Assembly: GCA_934512105.1 (NCBI GenBank)
Contig: CAKSWQ010000039.1
Span: 1 to 19,616 of the forward strand
DNA from: an uncultured Faecalibacterium sp.
GTDB taxonomy: Bacteria > Bacillota > Clostridia > Oscillospirales > Ruminococcaceae
DNA length: 19,616 nucleotides
Direction of reading: 5' to 3'
Shown: positions 1 to 8,550 of the stretch, one piece after another
Layout of the letters: each line of letters starts with the position of its first letter
Numbering within the stretch: position 1 is the first letter of the stretch
The notes under the pieces: model-generated
The model's input: only the letters and a program-made list of their open reading frames with translations
What the model was told of the DNA's origin: nothing
The model's database searches: none
Program-made: the position numbers and the translations under genes

Positions 1-126
1 CTTTGTAGTTTTGTAGAATCCAAGGCGTTCAAAATCGCCATTGTTCCCAGCGCAGACCGGAGCATGGACACTTGCACTGTCTGCCAGACCCGGCGCGGTC
101 ATGACTACGTTGTGATGAACCGCTGA
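1..126 (+). CDS. 3' end of an unidentified small protein gene (partial)
   Basis: An open frame runs from the left edge to a TGA at 124-126, giving at least 41 codons with no start chosen because the gene probably begins outside the window. The tail has one CxxC pair (CTVC) followed by a basic stretch (QTRRGHDYVV), which suggests but does not prove a metal-binding knuckle. An internal ATG at 64 has no well-spaced ribosome binding site. It lies upstream of the PemK-like gene and could be another cargo gene of the mobile element. I do not recognise the family. It does not look like a classic MazE-type antitoxin, but only the end is visible. Confidence 0.4.
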   Translation, partial: LCSFVESKAFKIAIVPSADRSMDTCTVCQTRRGHDYVVMNR

Positions 127-132
127 ACAAAC

Positions 133-169
133 ACACCGCCCACTGCCAAGGAGGTGCAGCGGGCGGTGT
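133..169 (+). other. Intergenic hairpin with SD-like loop
   Basis: The arms 133-146 and 156-169 pair over 13 of 14 positions, with a single A/C mismatch at 142/160. The loop contains AAGGAGGT, a perfect Shine-Dalgarno-like string, but no start codon follows it at a useful distance with an open frame. There is no T-run after the stem, so it is a poor intrinsic terminator. It sits directly before the ribosome binding site of the PemK-like gene and may act in RNA processing or translation control of that gene; this role is inference. Confidence 0.45.
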
Positions 170-194
170 ACATATTGCAAAAGGAGGGCAGCTT

Positions 195-869
195 TTGATC
201 CAAAACTGGAAATTCCAGCGTGGAGACATTTTCTTCACCCGTTTCGACAACGCCATCGGTTCAGAGCAAAGCGGGAATCGTCCGGCAGTCGTTCTCCAGA
301 ACGATGTGGGAAATTTTTACTCGCCCACGCTGATCGTGGCCACATTGACAAGCAAGGCGGCAAAAAAGTATACCCAGCCGACCCACTGCCTGCTGGTGAA
401 CGATTTTCTCTCCGTTCCGTCCATCGTTCAGGCAGAGCAGATCTTTACCGTAGACAAGAGCAGGGTGCTGAAATTCCTCGGACACCTCACCCCGGAAGAA
501 ATGAGCCGGGTGGATGATGCTGTCCGTGCCAGTCTTGCCCTGAACCCGATGGGGAGCATTCAGCGGCTTCCACCTATCATCCGTTCTACGGCGGCTTACG
601 CGCCGCCTGAGGTGGTTGACGGCAAGCCGCCCATCTATCCCTACACGCCCATCAAATCGTCCTTTGAGGACGCTGGAAGCGTTGAGGACATGATGCTGTA
701 CACCGAACTGGAAGCTGCGGTACACGCAATGATCCAGCGGCTGGAATACAGCTTCACGTTTAACCCCAGCCTGCTCACCATCCCGAAGCGTAAGCAGCAG
801 GTTGCGGAAATCCTGAAAGAAGCCGAAACGTACATCTGGAGGATCAAGGAGGAAATGCGATGCGCCTGA
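195..869 (+). CDS. PemK/MazF-family toxin-like protein with long C-terminal extension
   Basis: The first ~115 residues match the PemK/MazF endoribonuclease fold: an RGDIFF opening strand, GSEQ at 22-25 followed by NRPAVVLQND with the conserved arginine (R29), GNFYSPT, and the ATLTSK strand carrying the family's conserved threonine (about T52). MazF-type proteins cleave single-stranded RNA. Typical members are about 110-120 residues; this one is 224. The extra ~105 residues hold a proline-rich linker (about 120-155) and a predicted helical end, function unknown. TTG is taken as start because AAAAGGAGG lies 7 nt upstream and residue 2 onward matches the family. The gene overlaps the next by 10 nt, so the two are probably co-translated. 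No antitoxin is evident. It may be an active toxin or a domesticated regulator. Confidence 0.8.
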   Translation: MIQNWKFQRGDIFFTRFDNAIGSEQSGNRPAVVLQNDVGNFYSPTLIVATLTSKAAKKYTQPTHCLLVNDFLSVPSIVQAEQIFTVDKSRVLKFLGHLTPEEMSRVDDAVRASLALNPMGSIQRLPPIIRSTAAYAPPEVVDGKPPIYPYTPIKSSFEDAGSVEDMMLYTELEAAVHAMIQRLEYSFTFNPSLLTIPKRKQQVAEILKEAETYIWRIKEEMRCA

Positions 870-1672
870 AAGACAACAACAATCCCTTCATCCATGTCAA
901 CCCGCCGTACCAGCTCATGGTCATCCACAGCAGCAAGCTGGTCTACCCCCGCGAACTGTATCAGCGCGGCGTGGAGCGCAAGCGTGTGGAACTGATCGCC
1001 GCCCACTTCAACGAATATGTGGCAAATGAGCCGAAGGTCAGTTTCCGCAACGGTCAGTTCATCGTAACGGATGGGCAGCACACCATCGAGGGGCGCATCC
1101 TCCGCAACGGCGGCAAGGATCTGCCGATCCTCTGCAAGGTGTACACGGGCATGACCGTGGAGCAGGAAGCCCTGCTCTTTGCCGAGCAGAACGGCTTCTC
1201 TGCGCCGCTGACGGCAGGCATCAAGCTCCGTGCCAAGGTGGTGGGCGGCGATGCCATCTCCAAGGCGTTTCTCGCAGCCACCAACCGGGTGGGGTTGAGT
1301 CTCAATTATGACAGCCAGCAGCTGACCGATTACCGCATCGGCTGCGTTGGTACGGCTTTCCGGCTCTACAAGCAGATGGGCGAACCGCTCTACTGTGAAA
1401 CGATGCGGCTCATCGTGGCAGCATGGGAGGGCAAGCCGGATTCGTTCCGGGCATCTGTTCTGAAAGGCATGATGCACTTTGTGGAGCTGTACCACGGCGA
1501 GTTCAGCGAGGAACGGCTGCTCCGTGCGCTGCGCAGCATCCACCCGGTCGATATTTACCGCATCGGGCAAGACGACCCCGCAAAGCTGCGCGGATGGAAG
1601 AAATATGTTTTCCCAATCTACACCGCCTACAACGGCAAGTGCAGAAAAGACGCACTGCCGATGAAATTCTGA
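860..1672 (+). CDS. ParB/DGQH-type nuclease-fold protein (DUF6551-like)
   Basis: The 270-residue protein carries VTDGQHTIEGR at 69-79, the DGQH signature shared by ParB-like, DndB-like and related proteins. Around it are the expected elements: a preceding strand pair (KVSFRNGQFI) and a following segment where a partner helix precedes VEQEALLFAEQN. This pattern is known from mobile-element proteins of Clostridia of the DUF6551 kind. It probably binds DNA or nucleotides; no reaction can be assigned. GAGGA stands 6 nt before the ATG, within the end of the PemK-like gene, and the 10-nt overlap argues for translational coupling with it. A partition, regulatory or modification-related role in the mobile element are all possible. 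Confidence 0.6.
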   Translation: MRLKDNNNPFIHVNPPYQLMVIHSSKLVYPRELYQRGVERKRVELIAAHFNEYVANEPKVSFRNGQFIVTDGQHTIEGRILRNGGKDLPILCKVYTGMTVEQEALLFAEQNGFSAPLTAGIKLRAKVVGGDAISKAFLAATNRVGLSLNYDSQQLTDYRIGCVGTAFRLYKQMGEPLYCETMRLIVAAWEGKPDSFRASVLKGMMHFVELYHGEFSEERLLRALRSIHPVDIYRIGQDDPAKLRGWKKYVFPIYTAYNGKCRKDALPMKF

Positions 1673-1698
1673 TATTTACAGGCATTCCTCCCATATAC

Positions 1699-1733
1699 AC
1701 AAGGGGCATCCGCAAGCCGCAGATGCCCCTTGT
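1699..1733 (+). terminator. Perfect 12-bp hairpin after the PemK/ParB-like pair
   Basis: Arms 1699-1710 and 1722-1733 are exactly complementary (ACAAGGGGCATC type, 12 bp) with an 11-nt loop, 26 nt after the stop of the upstream gene. The tail is TACATATT rather than a T-run, so termination would be weak. It ends the two-gene unit and separates it from the excisionase gene. Confidence 0.55.
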
Positions 1734-1758
1734 TACATATTAAAGTGTAATATATAGT
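1730..1758 (+). promoter_or_regulatory. Possible promoter for the excisionase/integrase pair
   Basis: TTGTTA (1730-1735) and TATAGT (1753-1758) are separated by 17 bp and lie 46 nt before the excisionase start. The -35 box overlaps the 3' arm of the preceding hairpin. The match is partial and the region is AT-rich, so this is tentative. Confidence 0.3.
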
Positions 1759-1804
1759 GTTCATGTGTTCATTCAATACAACATATAGAGAAAAGAGGTA
1801 TTCT

Positions 1805-2005
1805 ATGCGCTCTCAGTTCACTTCGTATGAGCAGCTTCCCATCACCCTGACAGCCGATCATGTCGCTGCTGCGCTGGGCATCTCCCGCGCCAACGCTTAC
1901 ATCCTGCTCCGTTCGGACGGCTTTCCCACGCTCCACATCGGTAAGCGGATGGTCGTGCCCAAAGACCGCTTTCTTCAGTGGATTAGCGACAGCGTAAACA
2001 GCTGA
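1805..2005 (+). CDS. Excisionase-like helix-turn-helix DNA-binding protein
   Basis: A 66-residue protein with a winged-helix/MerR-like layout: LTADHVAAALGISRANAYILLR (helix-turn-helix, about 15-36), then GFPTLHIGKRMVVPKDRFLQWI, the usual wing and final helix of the small excisionase/HTH_17 family. Such proteins bend DNA at attachment sites and steer integrase toward excision, or regulate int. The start at 1805 is preferred over an in-frame upstream ATG at 1757 because GAAAAGAGG lies 5 nt ahead and the family begins here; the longer form would add 16 residues unlike the family. It is followed 76 bp later by the integrase gene, the common xis-int order of clostridial integrative elements. Confidence 0.8.
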   Translation: MRSQFTSYEQLPITLTADHVAAALGISRANAYILLRSDGFPTLHIGKRMVVPKDRFLQWISDSVNS

Positions 2006-2081
2006 TCTGACATCCTTGATTCAAGAGGTCGCTTTATTTATACTGATTCACGAAACGACTTGACATCAGGAAGGAGGCAAT

Positions 2082-3179
2082 ATGCCAAGCAAACGTTCTC
2101 ACGGCGAGGGTACGCTTCGCCACCGCAGCGATGGTCGCTGGGAATTACGTATGATGGACGGCTACCAGAAAGATGGTTCGCCGCGCTTCAAGACCTTCTA
2201 TGGCAAGACCCAGAAGGAGGTCAAGCTCAAACTGAAAGAGTATCAGGATGCGCTTATCAGCGGTGTCCAGCTGGACACGATCCTGTACTTTGAGGATTGG
2301 GCCGATACATGGTTCGAGGGTCACAGGGATAATATCGCTCCCACGACACAGGAAAGCTACAAATACTGCCTGAAAATGCTCAAAGAGGGATTTTATCATC
2401 GCCCCTTGACCGTCATACGCCCCATCGACATTGAAAACTTCCTGAAAGGGATGCGGCGCGATGGCCGCTCGGATTCTTACATCAGCAAGGCACGAGGGAT
2501 GCTCTACCAGATCTTTCAAAAGGCAGAAGCCAATGACCTTGTGCGCCGCAACCCGGTCCGGCTTGCTGAAAAGATGCGGGCATCCGGCACCGCAAAACGC
2601 AAGGAAGCCTTTACCACAGCGGAAGTCGCCCACTTAATGAAGGTTCTCCCCGATGACCGCATGGGCTTGAGCATCCGGCTTTTGCTCGGCACTGGAATGA
2701 GAATGCAGGAACTTCTGGCTTTGGAGCCGCAGTTTATTGAAGAAGATGGCTCTGTCATTCACATCCGGCAGGCAGTAAAGGTCGTAAAAGGTACAGTCAG
2801 CATCGGCAGTCCGAAATCCAAAGACAGTATCCGGGATATTCCGGTGCCGCTGAATGTCCGCCCGTGTGCCATCAAGCTGCGGGATACCACCGACCAGTTC
2901 ATCTGGGAAAGCCCCAAGACCGGCTTGCCCTGCAATCCCACCCATTTCCGGGATGTATTCCGCAAATCTCTGGAAGAAGCGGGCGATGTCCGCTTGCTCA
3001 CGCCGCACAGCTGCCGCCACACCTATGTGTCGCAGATGCAGGCGTTGGGCGTGGATATCCAGACCATCCAGAGCATCGTAGGCCATGCCGACACCGAGAT
3101 GACTGAGCATTATCTCCATGTTCAGGAATCCATTCGGCAGAGTGCGATCCAGTTGTTCAGCGAGGCGTTTTCGGCCTGA
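2082..3179 (+). CDS. int: Tyrosine-type site-specific recombinase (integrase)
   Basis: The 365-residue protein has the full architecture of a Tn916-like integrase: an N-terminal arm-binding segment (about 1-60), a SAM-like core-binding domain (about 70-165) and a C-terminal catalytic domain. Catalytic residues are visible: R207 in GTGMRMQE, lysine K245 or K247 in SPKSKD, H309 and R312 in TPHSCRHTY, H335 in GHAD, and nucleophile Y344 in EHYLHV. It should integrate and excise the element through a 3'-phosphotyrosyl intermediate. GGAAGGAGG 5-6 nt before the ATG is a strong ribosome binding site. The gene ends 134 bp from the 3' end of a tRNA-Pro gene, the probable target. It looks intact and therefore potentially active. 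Confidence 0.93.
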   Translation: MPSKRSHGEGTLRHRSDGRWELRMMDGYQKDGSPRFKTFYGKTQKEVKLKLKEYQDALISGVQLDTILYFEDWADTWFEGHRDNIAPTTQESYKYCLKMLKEGFYHRPLTVIRPIDIENFLKGMRRDGRSDSYISKARGMLYQIFQKAEANDLVRRNPVRLAEKMRASGTAKRKEAFTTAEVAHLMKVLPDDRMGLSIRLLLGTGMRMQELLALEPQFIEEDGSVIHIRQAVKVVKGTVSIGSPKSKDSIRDIPVPLNVRPCAIKLRDTTDQFIWESPKTGLPCNPTHFRDVFRKSLEEAGDVRLLTPHSCRHTYVSQMQALGVDIQTIQSIVGHADTEMTEHYLHVQESIRQSAIQLFSEAFSA

Positions 3180-3224
3180 AAATTGGACGGAACGGCACTA
3201 ATTAGACCAGATAAAATCTTTGGC

Positions 3225-3249
3225 ATTGTGGTCAAAATTGTGGTCAAAA
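3225..3249 (+). repeat. Two tandem 12-13-bp repeats downstream of int
   Basis: ATTGTGGTCAAAA occurs at 3225-3237 and again at 3237-3249, sharing one base (period 12). The position between the integrase stop and the tRNA 3' end is where arm-type integrase sites are found, so these are candidate arm sites. That reading is inference from position and repetition. Confidence 0.55.
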
Positions 3250-3272
3250 CCAAATGAGGTCAGCCCACAAAC

Positions 3273-3312
3273 AAAAAAATCCAACGATTTCTAACGTGAA
3301 ATCGTTGGATTT
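3273..3312 (-). terminator. Intrinsic terminator of tRNA-Pro
   Basis: Arms 3277-3290 and 3299-3312 are perfectly complementary over 14 bp with an 8-nt loop. On the minus strand the stem is followed by a run of seven T (3279-3273). It starts 2 nt after the CCA end of the tRNA, so it ends the tRNA transcript. On the plus strand it also lies behind the integrase and may stop int read-through. Confidence 0.85.
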
Positions 3313-3313
3313 A

Positions 3314-3391
3314 TGGTCCGAGTGGCGAGAATCGAACTCACGGCCTCTTGAACCCCATTCAAGCGCGCTACCAAAACTGCGCTACACCCGG
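3314..3391 (-). tRNA. tRNA-Pro (anticodon GGG)
   Basis: On the minus strand the sequence folds as a full cloverleaf: 7-bp acceptor stem (CCGGGTG with CACTCGG, one G-T pair), D arm with GCGC stems, anticodon stem CTTGA/TCAAG around the loop ATGGGGT with anticodon GGG, variable region AGGCC, T arm with loop TTCGATT, discriminator A and an encoded CCA. It reads proline codons CCC and CCU. Its 3' end faces the integrase of the mobile element and is the likely attachment site. The gene is intact, as expected if the element carries a copy of the tRNA tail. Confidence 0.95.
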
Positions 3392-3434
3392 ATATCAGCC
3401 GCCGCTTCCCTACCGAAGCGTGGCGACAAGAGAT

Positions 3435-3463
3435 ATTATACTCAGGCAAGGCCGTTTTGTCAA
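3435..3463 (-). promoter_or_regulatory. Consensus sigma-A promoter of tRNA-Pro
   Basis: On the minus strand TTGACA (3463-3458) and TATAAT (3440-3435) are separated by exactly 17 bp, matching both boxes perfectly. Transcription would start near 3428, giving a leader of about 37 nt for RNase P removal. It also shows that the tRNA is transcribed independently of uvrA upstream. Confidence 0.88.
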
Positions 3464-3509
3464 CAGATTTTTCGATTATTTTTGGTTTTTTCTGAGAAAA
3501 GTCTGATTT

Positions 3510-6413
3510 TTACACGGATACGCGCTTTTTCGTTTTTGCTGTTTTTTCAGTGTTTTCCGCTTCTGCGGCGCGCTGTGCGCGGTCGCGTTCCAGCAGCGGG
3601 CGCAGATACTGGCCGGTAAAGCTGCCGGGCACGGCAGCTACCTGCTCCGGGGTGCCCTCCGCTACGATCTCACCGCCGGCGCTGCCGCCCTCCGGGCCAA
3701 GGTCGATGATATGATCAGCACACTTGATGAGATCCAGATTATGCTCGATGACGATGACTGTATTGCCTACGTCCACCAGCTTTTGCAGAACCTCGATCAG
3801 ACGGTGCACGTCCGCAATGTGCAGGCCGGTGGTGGGCTCGTCCAGAATATACACCGTTTTGCCGGTGCCGCGCCGGGCAAGCTCGTTGGCCAGCTTCACG
3901 CGCTGCGCCTCGCCGCCGGACAGGGTAGTGGCGCTCTGCCCCAAGGTGACATAGCCAAGGCCCACGTCCAGCAGGGTTTGCAGCTTGCGGGCGATCTTGG
4001 GCTGGTTGGCAAAGAAAACCACCGCTTCCTCCACGGTCATGTTCAGCACGTCCGCAATGGTCTTTTCCTTATACTTTACTTCCAGCGTTTCGCGGTTGTA
4101 GCGGGCGCCCTTGCACACCTCGCAGGGCACATATACGTCCGGCAGAAAGTGCATTTCGATCTGCAGAATGCCGTTGCCCTCGCAGGCTTCGCAGCGGCCA
4201 CCCTTGACGTTGAAGCTGAACCGTCCCGGGCCGTAGCCGCGCATCTTGGCGTCCTGCGTCTGGGAGAACACGGTGCGGATATCGTTGAACACGCCGGTAT
4301 AGGTAGCGGGGTTGGAGCGCGGGGTACGGCCGATGGGCTGCTGGTCGATGCCGATGACCTTATCCACAAATTCCAGCCCCTCTACCCCATCGCACTTACC
4401 GGCGCGGGAGCGGGCACCGTTCAGCTCGCTGGCCAGCGTTTTGTACAGGATCTCGTTGATGAGGCTGGACTTGCCCGAGCCGGAAATGCCGGTAACGCAG
4501 ATGAACTCCCCCAGCGGGAAGCTGACGTCGATGTTGCGCAGGTTATTTTCCCGTGCTCTCTTTACGGTCAGGCAGTGGCCGTTGCCGGTGCGGCGGGTCT
4601 GGGGCACCGCAATGCGTTTGCGGCCGGAGAGGTAATCGCCGGTAATGCTGCGCTTGGCCTTACAGATATCCTTTACGCTGCCTGCGGCTACGATCTCGCC
4701 GCCGTGCACACCGGCACCGGGGCCTACGTCCACGATATAATCCGCGCTGCGCATGGTGTCCTCGTCGTGCTCGACCACAATGACCGTATTGCCCAGATCC
4801 CGCAGGTTTTTCAGGGTGGCGATGAGCTTATCGTTGTCCCGCTGATGCAGGCCGATGGAGGGCTCATCCAGCACATAGAGCACGCCGGACAGAGCACTGC
4901 CGATCTGGGTGGTCAGGCGGATGCGCTGGCTCTCGCCGCCGGACAGTGTGCCCGCCGCCCGGGCAAGCGTGAGGTAATCCAGACCCACGCTCTGCAAAAA
5001 TTGCAGGCGGTTCTTGATCTCCTTCATGATCTGGCCGCCGATCTGCTGCTGCTTTTCGGTGAGGTTCGGCTCGTTCTGCTTGATAAATTCCAGCTCGTCC
5101 CGGATAGACATCTCACAGAACTGGCTGATGTTCTTATCCCCGATGGTCACGGCAAGCACCACCGGCTTCAGGCGCTGACCGTGGCAGTCCGGGCACTCCA
5201 CGCCGGACATAAAGCTGCCGATCTCTTCCTTCATCCACTCGCTGTTGGTCTCCCGGAAGCGGCGCTCCAGATTTTCCACGATGCCCTCAAAGGTGTTGTA
5301 GTACACCCCGCTGCCGAACTCGTTGGTGCGGTGCATCTCGATCTTTTCGCCGTTGGTGCCGTAGAGCAGAGCGTTCACCGCCTCGGTGCTCATCTCCTTG
5401 ATGGGCGTATCCAGCGTAAAGCCGTATTTTTTGCCAAGGCCAAGGTAGTACATCTCGCTCACCGAGCCTTCGGCGTAGTACCAGCCGCTGGCCTTGATGG
5501 CGCCCTCCCGGATGGAAAGGCTGCGGTTGGGCAGGATGCGATCCTCGTCCACCCGCATAAAGGTGCCAAGGCCGGTGCATTTTTCGCAGGCACCCAGCGG
5601 GTTATTGAAGGAGAACAGCCGGGGCGACAGGTCGCTGATGGAGATGCCGTGCTCCGGGCAGGCAAAGTTCTGGCTGAAGGTCATGCACTCGCCGCCGATG
5701 ACGTCCACCTCGGCCACACCGCCGGTGAGCGCCAGTGCAGTCTCCAGCGAATCCGCCAGACGGCTGCGGATGCCCTTGCGCAGGGCAAGGCGGTCCACCA
5801 CGATCTCCACCGTATGCTTGATGTTCTTTTCCAGACTGATCTCCTCGTCCAGATCATACAGGTTGCCGTCGATTTTTACGCGGGCGTAACCGGCGCGGCG
5901 GGCGGCGTCCAGTTCCTTCTGCTGGGTGCCCTTGCGCTGGCGCACCACCGGAGCCAAGATCTGGAACTTGGTGCCCTCCTCCAGCTTGAGGACGGCATCC
6001 ACCATCTCGTCCACGGTCTGCTGGCTGATGACCCGCCCGCAAACCGGGCAGTGCGGCACGCCGATGCGGGCGTACAGCAGGCGCAGATAATCGTAGATCT
6101 CGGTCACGGTGCCCACGGTGGAGCGGGGGTTGTGGCTGGTGGTCTTTTGGTCGATAGAGATAGCCGGCGAAAGACCGGTGATCTCGTCCACGTCCGGCTT
6201 GTCCATCCGCCCCAGAAACATCCGGGCGTAGCTGGAAAGGCTTTCCACATAGCGGCGCTGGCCGTCGGCGTAGATGGTGTCGAAGGCCAGACTGGACTTG
6301 CCCGAGCCGGAAAGGCCGGTCATGACGATCAGCTTTTCCCGCGGGAGGGTCAGGTTGATATTTTTCAGGTTGTGCTCGCGGGCACCCTTGATGATGATCT
6401 TATCGTTTGCCAA
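3510..6413 (-). CDS. uvrA: UvrABC excinuclease ATPase subunit A
   Basis: UvrA is the damage-scanning ABC ATPase of nucleotide excision repair and loads UvrB at lesions. The 967-residue protein shows Walker [10 protein letters not shown] near residue 33, CPVCGRV near 122, an LSGGESQR signature with [12 protein letters not shown], a second Walker [10 protein letters not shown], the C-terminal zinc motif (CEAC...CEVC), and a second signature [12 protein letters not shown] with LDEPTTGLH. In the first zinc module the first pair reads CPEH rather than CPxC, with an intact CEKC second pair. TTG at 6413 is chosen: AAAGGGAG is 6 nt upstream and [17 protein letters not shown] is the family N-terminus; the longer in-frame upstream part only mirrors uvrB. 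It overlaps the uvrB end by 14 nt, so the pair is translationally coupled. No clear terminator follows. Confidence 0.96.
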   Translation of the reverse strand: MANDKIIIKGAREHNLKNINLTLPREKLIVMTGLSGSGKSSLAFDTIYADGQRRYVESLSSYARMFLGRMDKPDVDEITGLSPAISIDQKTTSHNPRSTVGTVTEIYDYLRLLYARIGVPHCPVCGRVISQQTVDEMVDAVLKLEEGTKFQILAPVVRQRKGTQQKELDAARRAGYARVKIDGNLYDLDEEISLEKNIKHTVEIVVDRLALRKGIRSRLADSLETALALTGGVAEVDVIGGECMTFSQNFACPEHGISISDLSPRLFSFNNPLGACEKCTGLGTFMRVDEDRILPNRSLSIREGAIKASGWYYAEGSVSEMYYLGLGKKYGFTLDTPIKEMSTEAVNALLYGTNGEKIEMHRTNEFGSGVYYNTFEGIVENLERRFRETNSEWMKEEIGSFMSGVECPDCHGQRLKPVVLAVTIGDKNISQFCEMSIRDELEFIKQNEPNLTEKQQQIGGQIMKEIKNRLQFLQSVGLDYLTLARAAGTLSGGESQRIRLTTQIGSALSGVLYVLDEPSIGLHQRDNDKLIATLKNLRDLGNTVIVVEHDEDTMRSADYIVDVGPGAGVHGGEIVAAGSVKDICKAKRSITGDYLSGRKRIAVPQTRRTGNGHCLTVKRARENNLRNIDVSFPLGEFICVTGISGSGKSSLINEILYKTLASELNGARSRAGKCDGVEGLEFVDKVIGIDQQPIGRTPRSNPATYTGVFNDIRTVFSQTQDAKMRGYGPGRFSFNVKGGRCEACEGNGILQIEMHFLPDVYVPCEVCKGARYNRETLEVKYKEKTIADVLNMTVEEAVVFFANQPKIARKLQTLLDVGLGYVTLGQSATTLSGGEAQRVKLANELARRGTGKTVYILDEPTTGLHIADVHRLIEVLQKLVDVGNTVIVIEHNLDLIKCADHIIDLGPEGGSAGGEIVAEGTPEQVAAVPGSFTGQYLRPLLERDRAQRAAEAENTEKTAKTKKRVSV

Positions 6414-8457
6414 GGTATTTTCTCCCTTTTCGTTGTGTCTGTGCATGGTTCTGTTTGCGCTCGGTCTCGGCAGCGGAGTCCACGGTAGGGTTCTCGCCCC
6501 GGCGCAGGCGGTCGATCTGATCCCGCAGGAAGGCCGCGTGCTCAAATTCCAGCAGCTTCGCAGCCTCCTTCATCTCCCGGGTCAGGCGCTCGATGGCAGC
6601 CTCCCGCTCCATCTTGCCCATGCGGCGGGTGTTGCGCTTGGCGTTTTCGGCCTTATCGCTGATCTCGATGCTGTCCGCAATGGCCTTGACGATGGTCTTG
6701 GGCACGATGCCGTGTTCCTCATTATAGGCCATCTGGATGGCGCGGCGGCGCTCGGTCTCGGTGATGGCGCGCTCCATGCTGTCGGTCACCACATCGGCGT
6801 ACATGATGACCATGCCCTCCGCATTGCGGGCGGCGCGGCCGATGGTCTGGATCAGGCTGGTCTCGCTGCGCAGAAAGCCCTCCTTGTCGGCATCCAGAAT
6901 GGCCACAAGGCTCACCTCCGGCAGGTCCAGACCCTCGCGCAGCAGGTTGATGCCCACCACCACGTCGATGCTGCCCAGGCGCAGATCCTTGATGATCTCC
7001 ATGCGCTCGAAGGTATCCACCTCGTGGTGCATATACTTGACCTTGATCCCCTGCTCGGTAAGGTAATCGGTGAGATCTTCGGCCATTTTCTTGGTCAGGG
7101 TGGTCACCAACACCCGCTCCTGCCGCTGGATGCGGGCGTTGATCTCGCCCAGCAGGTCCACCACCTGCCCCTCCACCGGGCGTACCGAGATGACCGGGTC
7201 CAAAAGACCCGTGGGACGGATGACCTGCTGCGCCACCTGTGAGCTGTTCCGGCGCTCGTACTCGCCGGGGGTGGCGGAGACAAAGATCATCTGGTTGAGT
7301 TTGGACTCCACCTCCTCAAATTTCAGGGGGCGGTTGTCGAAAGCGGACGGCAGACGGAAGCCATACTCCACCAGCGTTTTTTTGCGGGCGTAGTCGCCGC
7401 CGTACATGGCGCGCACCTGCGGCAGGGTGACGTGGCTCTCGTCCACAAAGAGCAGAAAATCCTCCGGGAAATAATCCAGCAGGGTGGTAGGCATACTGCC
7501 CGGCGCACGGCCGGACAACACCGCCGAGTAGTTCTCGATGCCTTTGCAGATGCCCACCTCGTTCAGCATCTCGATGTCATAGTTGGTGCGCTGGGCAATG
7601 CGCTGCGCTTCGATGAGCTTGCCCTCGGCGGTGAACTGTTTGACCTGCGCGTCGCACTCGGCGCGGATCTTTTCCAGCGCAGCGGCCTTTTTTTCGGCGC
7701 TGACGATATAGTGGCTGGCCGGGAAGATGGCAACGTGCTTGACCACGTTCTGCTTGGAGCCGGTCAGGGGGTTGAACTCGGTAATGCGGTCGATCTCGTC
7801 CCCGAAAAACTCCACCCGGATGGCCAGCTCGCTCATATAGGCCAGATAGATATCCACCGTGTCGCCGTGCACCCGGAACTTATTGCGTACAAAATTCACG
7901 TCGTTGCGCTCGTATTGCAGGGTAACCAGCTTTTTGCACAGCTCGTCCCGCTCCATCTGCATCCCGGGGCGCAGGCTGATGACCATGCTGCGGTAGTCGA
8001 TAGGGTCGCCCAGCGAGTAGATGCAGGACACCGATGCCACAATGATGACGTCCCGCCGTTCGGAGAGCGCCGCCGTAGCCGAGTGACGCAGGCGGTCGAT
8101 CTCGTCGTTGATGGCGCTGTCCTTTTCAATATAGGTATCGGTGCTGGGAATGTAGGCTTCCGGCTGGTAGTAGTCGTAATAGCTGACGAAGTACTCCACC
8201 GCGTTGTTGGGGAAAAACGAGCGGAACTCGGTGCACAGCTGCGCCGCCAGCGTTTTGTTGTGCGCCAGCACCAGCGTGGGGCGGTTGCACTGGGCAATGA
8301 CATTGGCCATGGTAAAGGTCTTGCCGCTGCCGGTCACGCCCAGCAGGGTCTGGCAGCGGTCGCCCCGCTGCACCCCCTCCACCAGCTGCGCGATCGCCTG
8401 AGGCTGGTCGCCGGTGGGGGCATAGTTCGACACCAGCTCAAATTTTTCCTCTGCCAT
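6400..8457 (-). CDS. uvrB: UvrABC excinuclease subunit B (damage-verifying helicase)
   Basis: UvrB takes over the lesion from UvrA, verifies damage with its beta-hairpin and recruits UvrC. The 685-residue protein has GVTGSGKT (40-47), the aromatic hairpin motif [12 protein letters not shown], the DESH Walker B box in [13 protein letters not shown], motifs V/VI of superfamily 2 helicases ([17 protein letters not shown] and QTIGRAARN) and a C-terminal UVR helix pair (about 628-665) that contacts UvrC. ATG at 8457 is used because GGGAGAAAA lies 3-9 nt ahead and [12 protein letters not shown] is the natural N-terminus; the in-frame extension to 8523 runs back into the promoter. It heads the uvrB-uvrA unit. 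uvrC is not in the window. Confidence 0.97.
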   Translation of the reverse strand: MAEEKFELVSNYAPTGDQPQAIAQLVEGVQRGDRCQTLLGVTGSGKTFTMANVIAQCNRPTLVLAHNKTLAAQLCTEFRSFFPNNAVEYFVSYYDYYQPEAYIPSTDTYIEKDSAINDEIDRLRHSATAALSERRDVIIVASVSCIYSLGDPIDYRSMVISLRPGMQMERDELCKKLVTLQYERNDVNFVRNKFRVHGDTVDIYLAYMSELAIRVEFFGDEIDRITEFNPLTGSKQNVVKHVAIFPASHYIVSAEKKAAALEKIRAECDAQVKQFTAEGKLIEAQRIAQRTNYDIEMLNEVGICKGIENYSAVLSGRAPGSMPTTLLDYFPEDFLLFVDESHVTLPQVRAMYGGDYARKKTLVEYGFRLPSAFDNRPLKFEEVESKLNQMIFVSATPGEYERRNSSQVAQQVIRPTGLLDPVISVRPVEGQVVDLLGEINARIQRQERVLVTTLTKKMAEDLTDYLTEQGIKVKYMHHEVDTFERMEIIKDLRLGSIDVVVGINLLREGLDLPEVSLVAILDADKEGFLRSETSLIQTIGRAARNAEGMVIMYADVVTDSMERAITETERRRAIQMAYNEEHGIVPKTIVKAIADSIEISDKAENAKRNTRRMGKMEREAAIERLTREMKEAAKLLEFEHAAFLRDQIDRLRRGENPTVDSAAETERKQNHAQTQRKGRKYLGKR

Positions 8458-8509
8458 CGTTTTCTCCCTTCCGTGCACATAACCACAATCCGTTGTTGTT
8501 TCAAGTTGT

Positions 8510-8538
8510 ATTATAGCACGCACATTTTATAATGTAAA
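8510..8538 (-). promoter_or_regulatory. Promoter of uvrB-uvrA
   Basis: On the minus strand TTTACA (8538-8533) and TATAAT (8515-8510) are separated by 17 bp, and the -10 box is perfect. Transcription would begin near 8503, about 45 nt before the uvrB ATG. I see no clear LexA (SOS) box overlapping it. Confidence 0.8.
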
Positions 8539-8550
8539 CAGTTTTTTGTT

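Larger units (their letters stand above)
1..3313. mobile_element. Right end of an integrated element at tRNA-Pro (left end outside window)
   Basis: An excisionase-like gene and a tyrosine integrase lie directly against the 3' end of a tRNA gene, with a toxin-like and a ParB-like gene behind them. This is the standard end structure of integrative or integrative-conjugative elements. The boundary at 3313 is an estimate: recombination of such elements usually happens within the 3' part of the tRNA, so the att core probably lies inside 3314-3350. The other end, which should carry a duplicate of that tRNA tail, is not in the window, so size and type cannot be given. Confidence 0.7.

Noticed and set aside
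2015..2035. TTCAAGAGGTCG before int resembles TTCAAGAGGCCG in tRNA-Pro
   Set aside because: Only 12 bases with one mismatch, no tRNA fold around it and it lies inside the element near int, so it is not a convincing second attachment copy.
3711..6488. A 925-codon open frame on the plus strand opposite uvrA
   Set aside because: It is exactly antisense to a clear uvrA, has low-complexity Ala/His/Gly/Leu/Val-rich translation and no family features; GC-rich codon use makes such shadows.
8510..8538. SOS (LexA) control of uvrB-uvrA
   Set aside because: No clear Gram-positive LexA box (CGAAC-N4-GTTCG type) is seen around the promoter.
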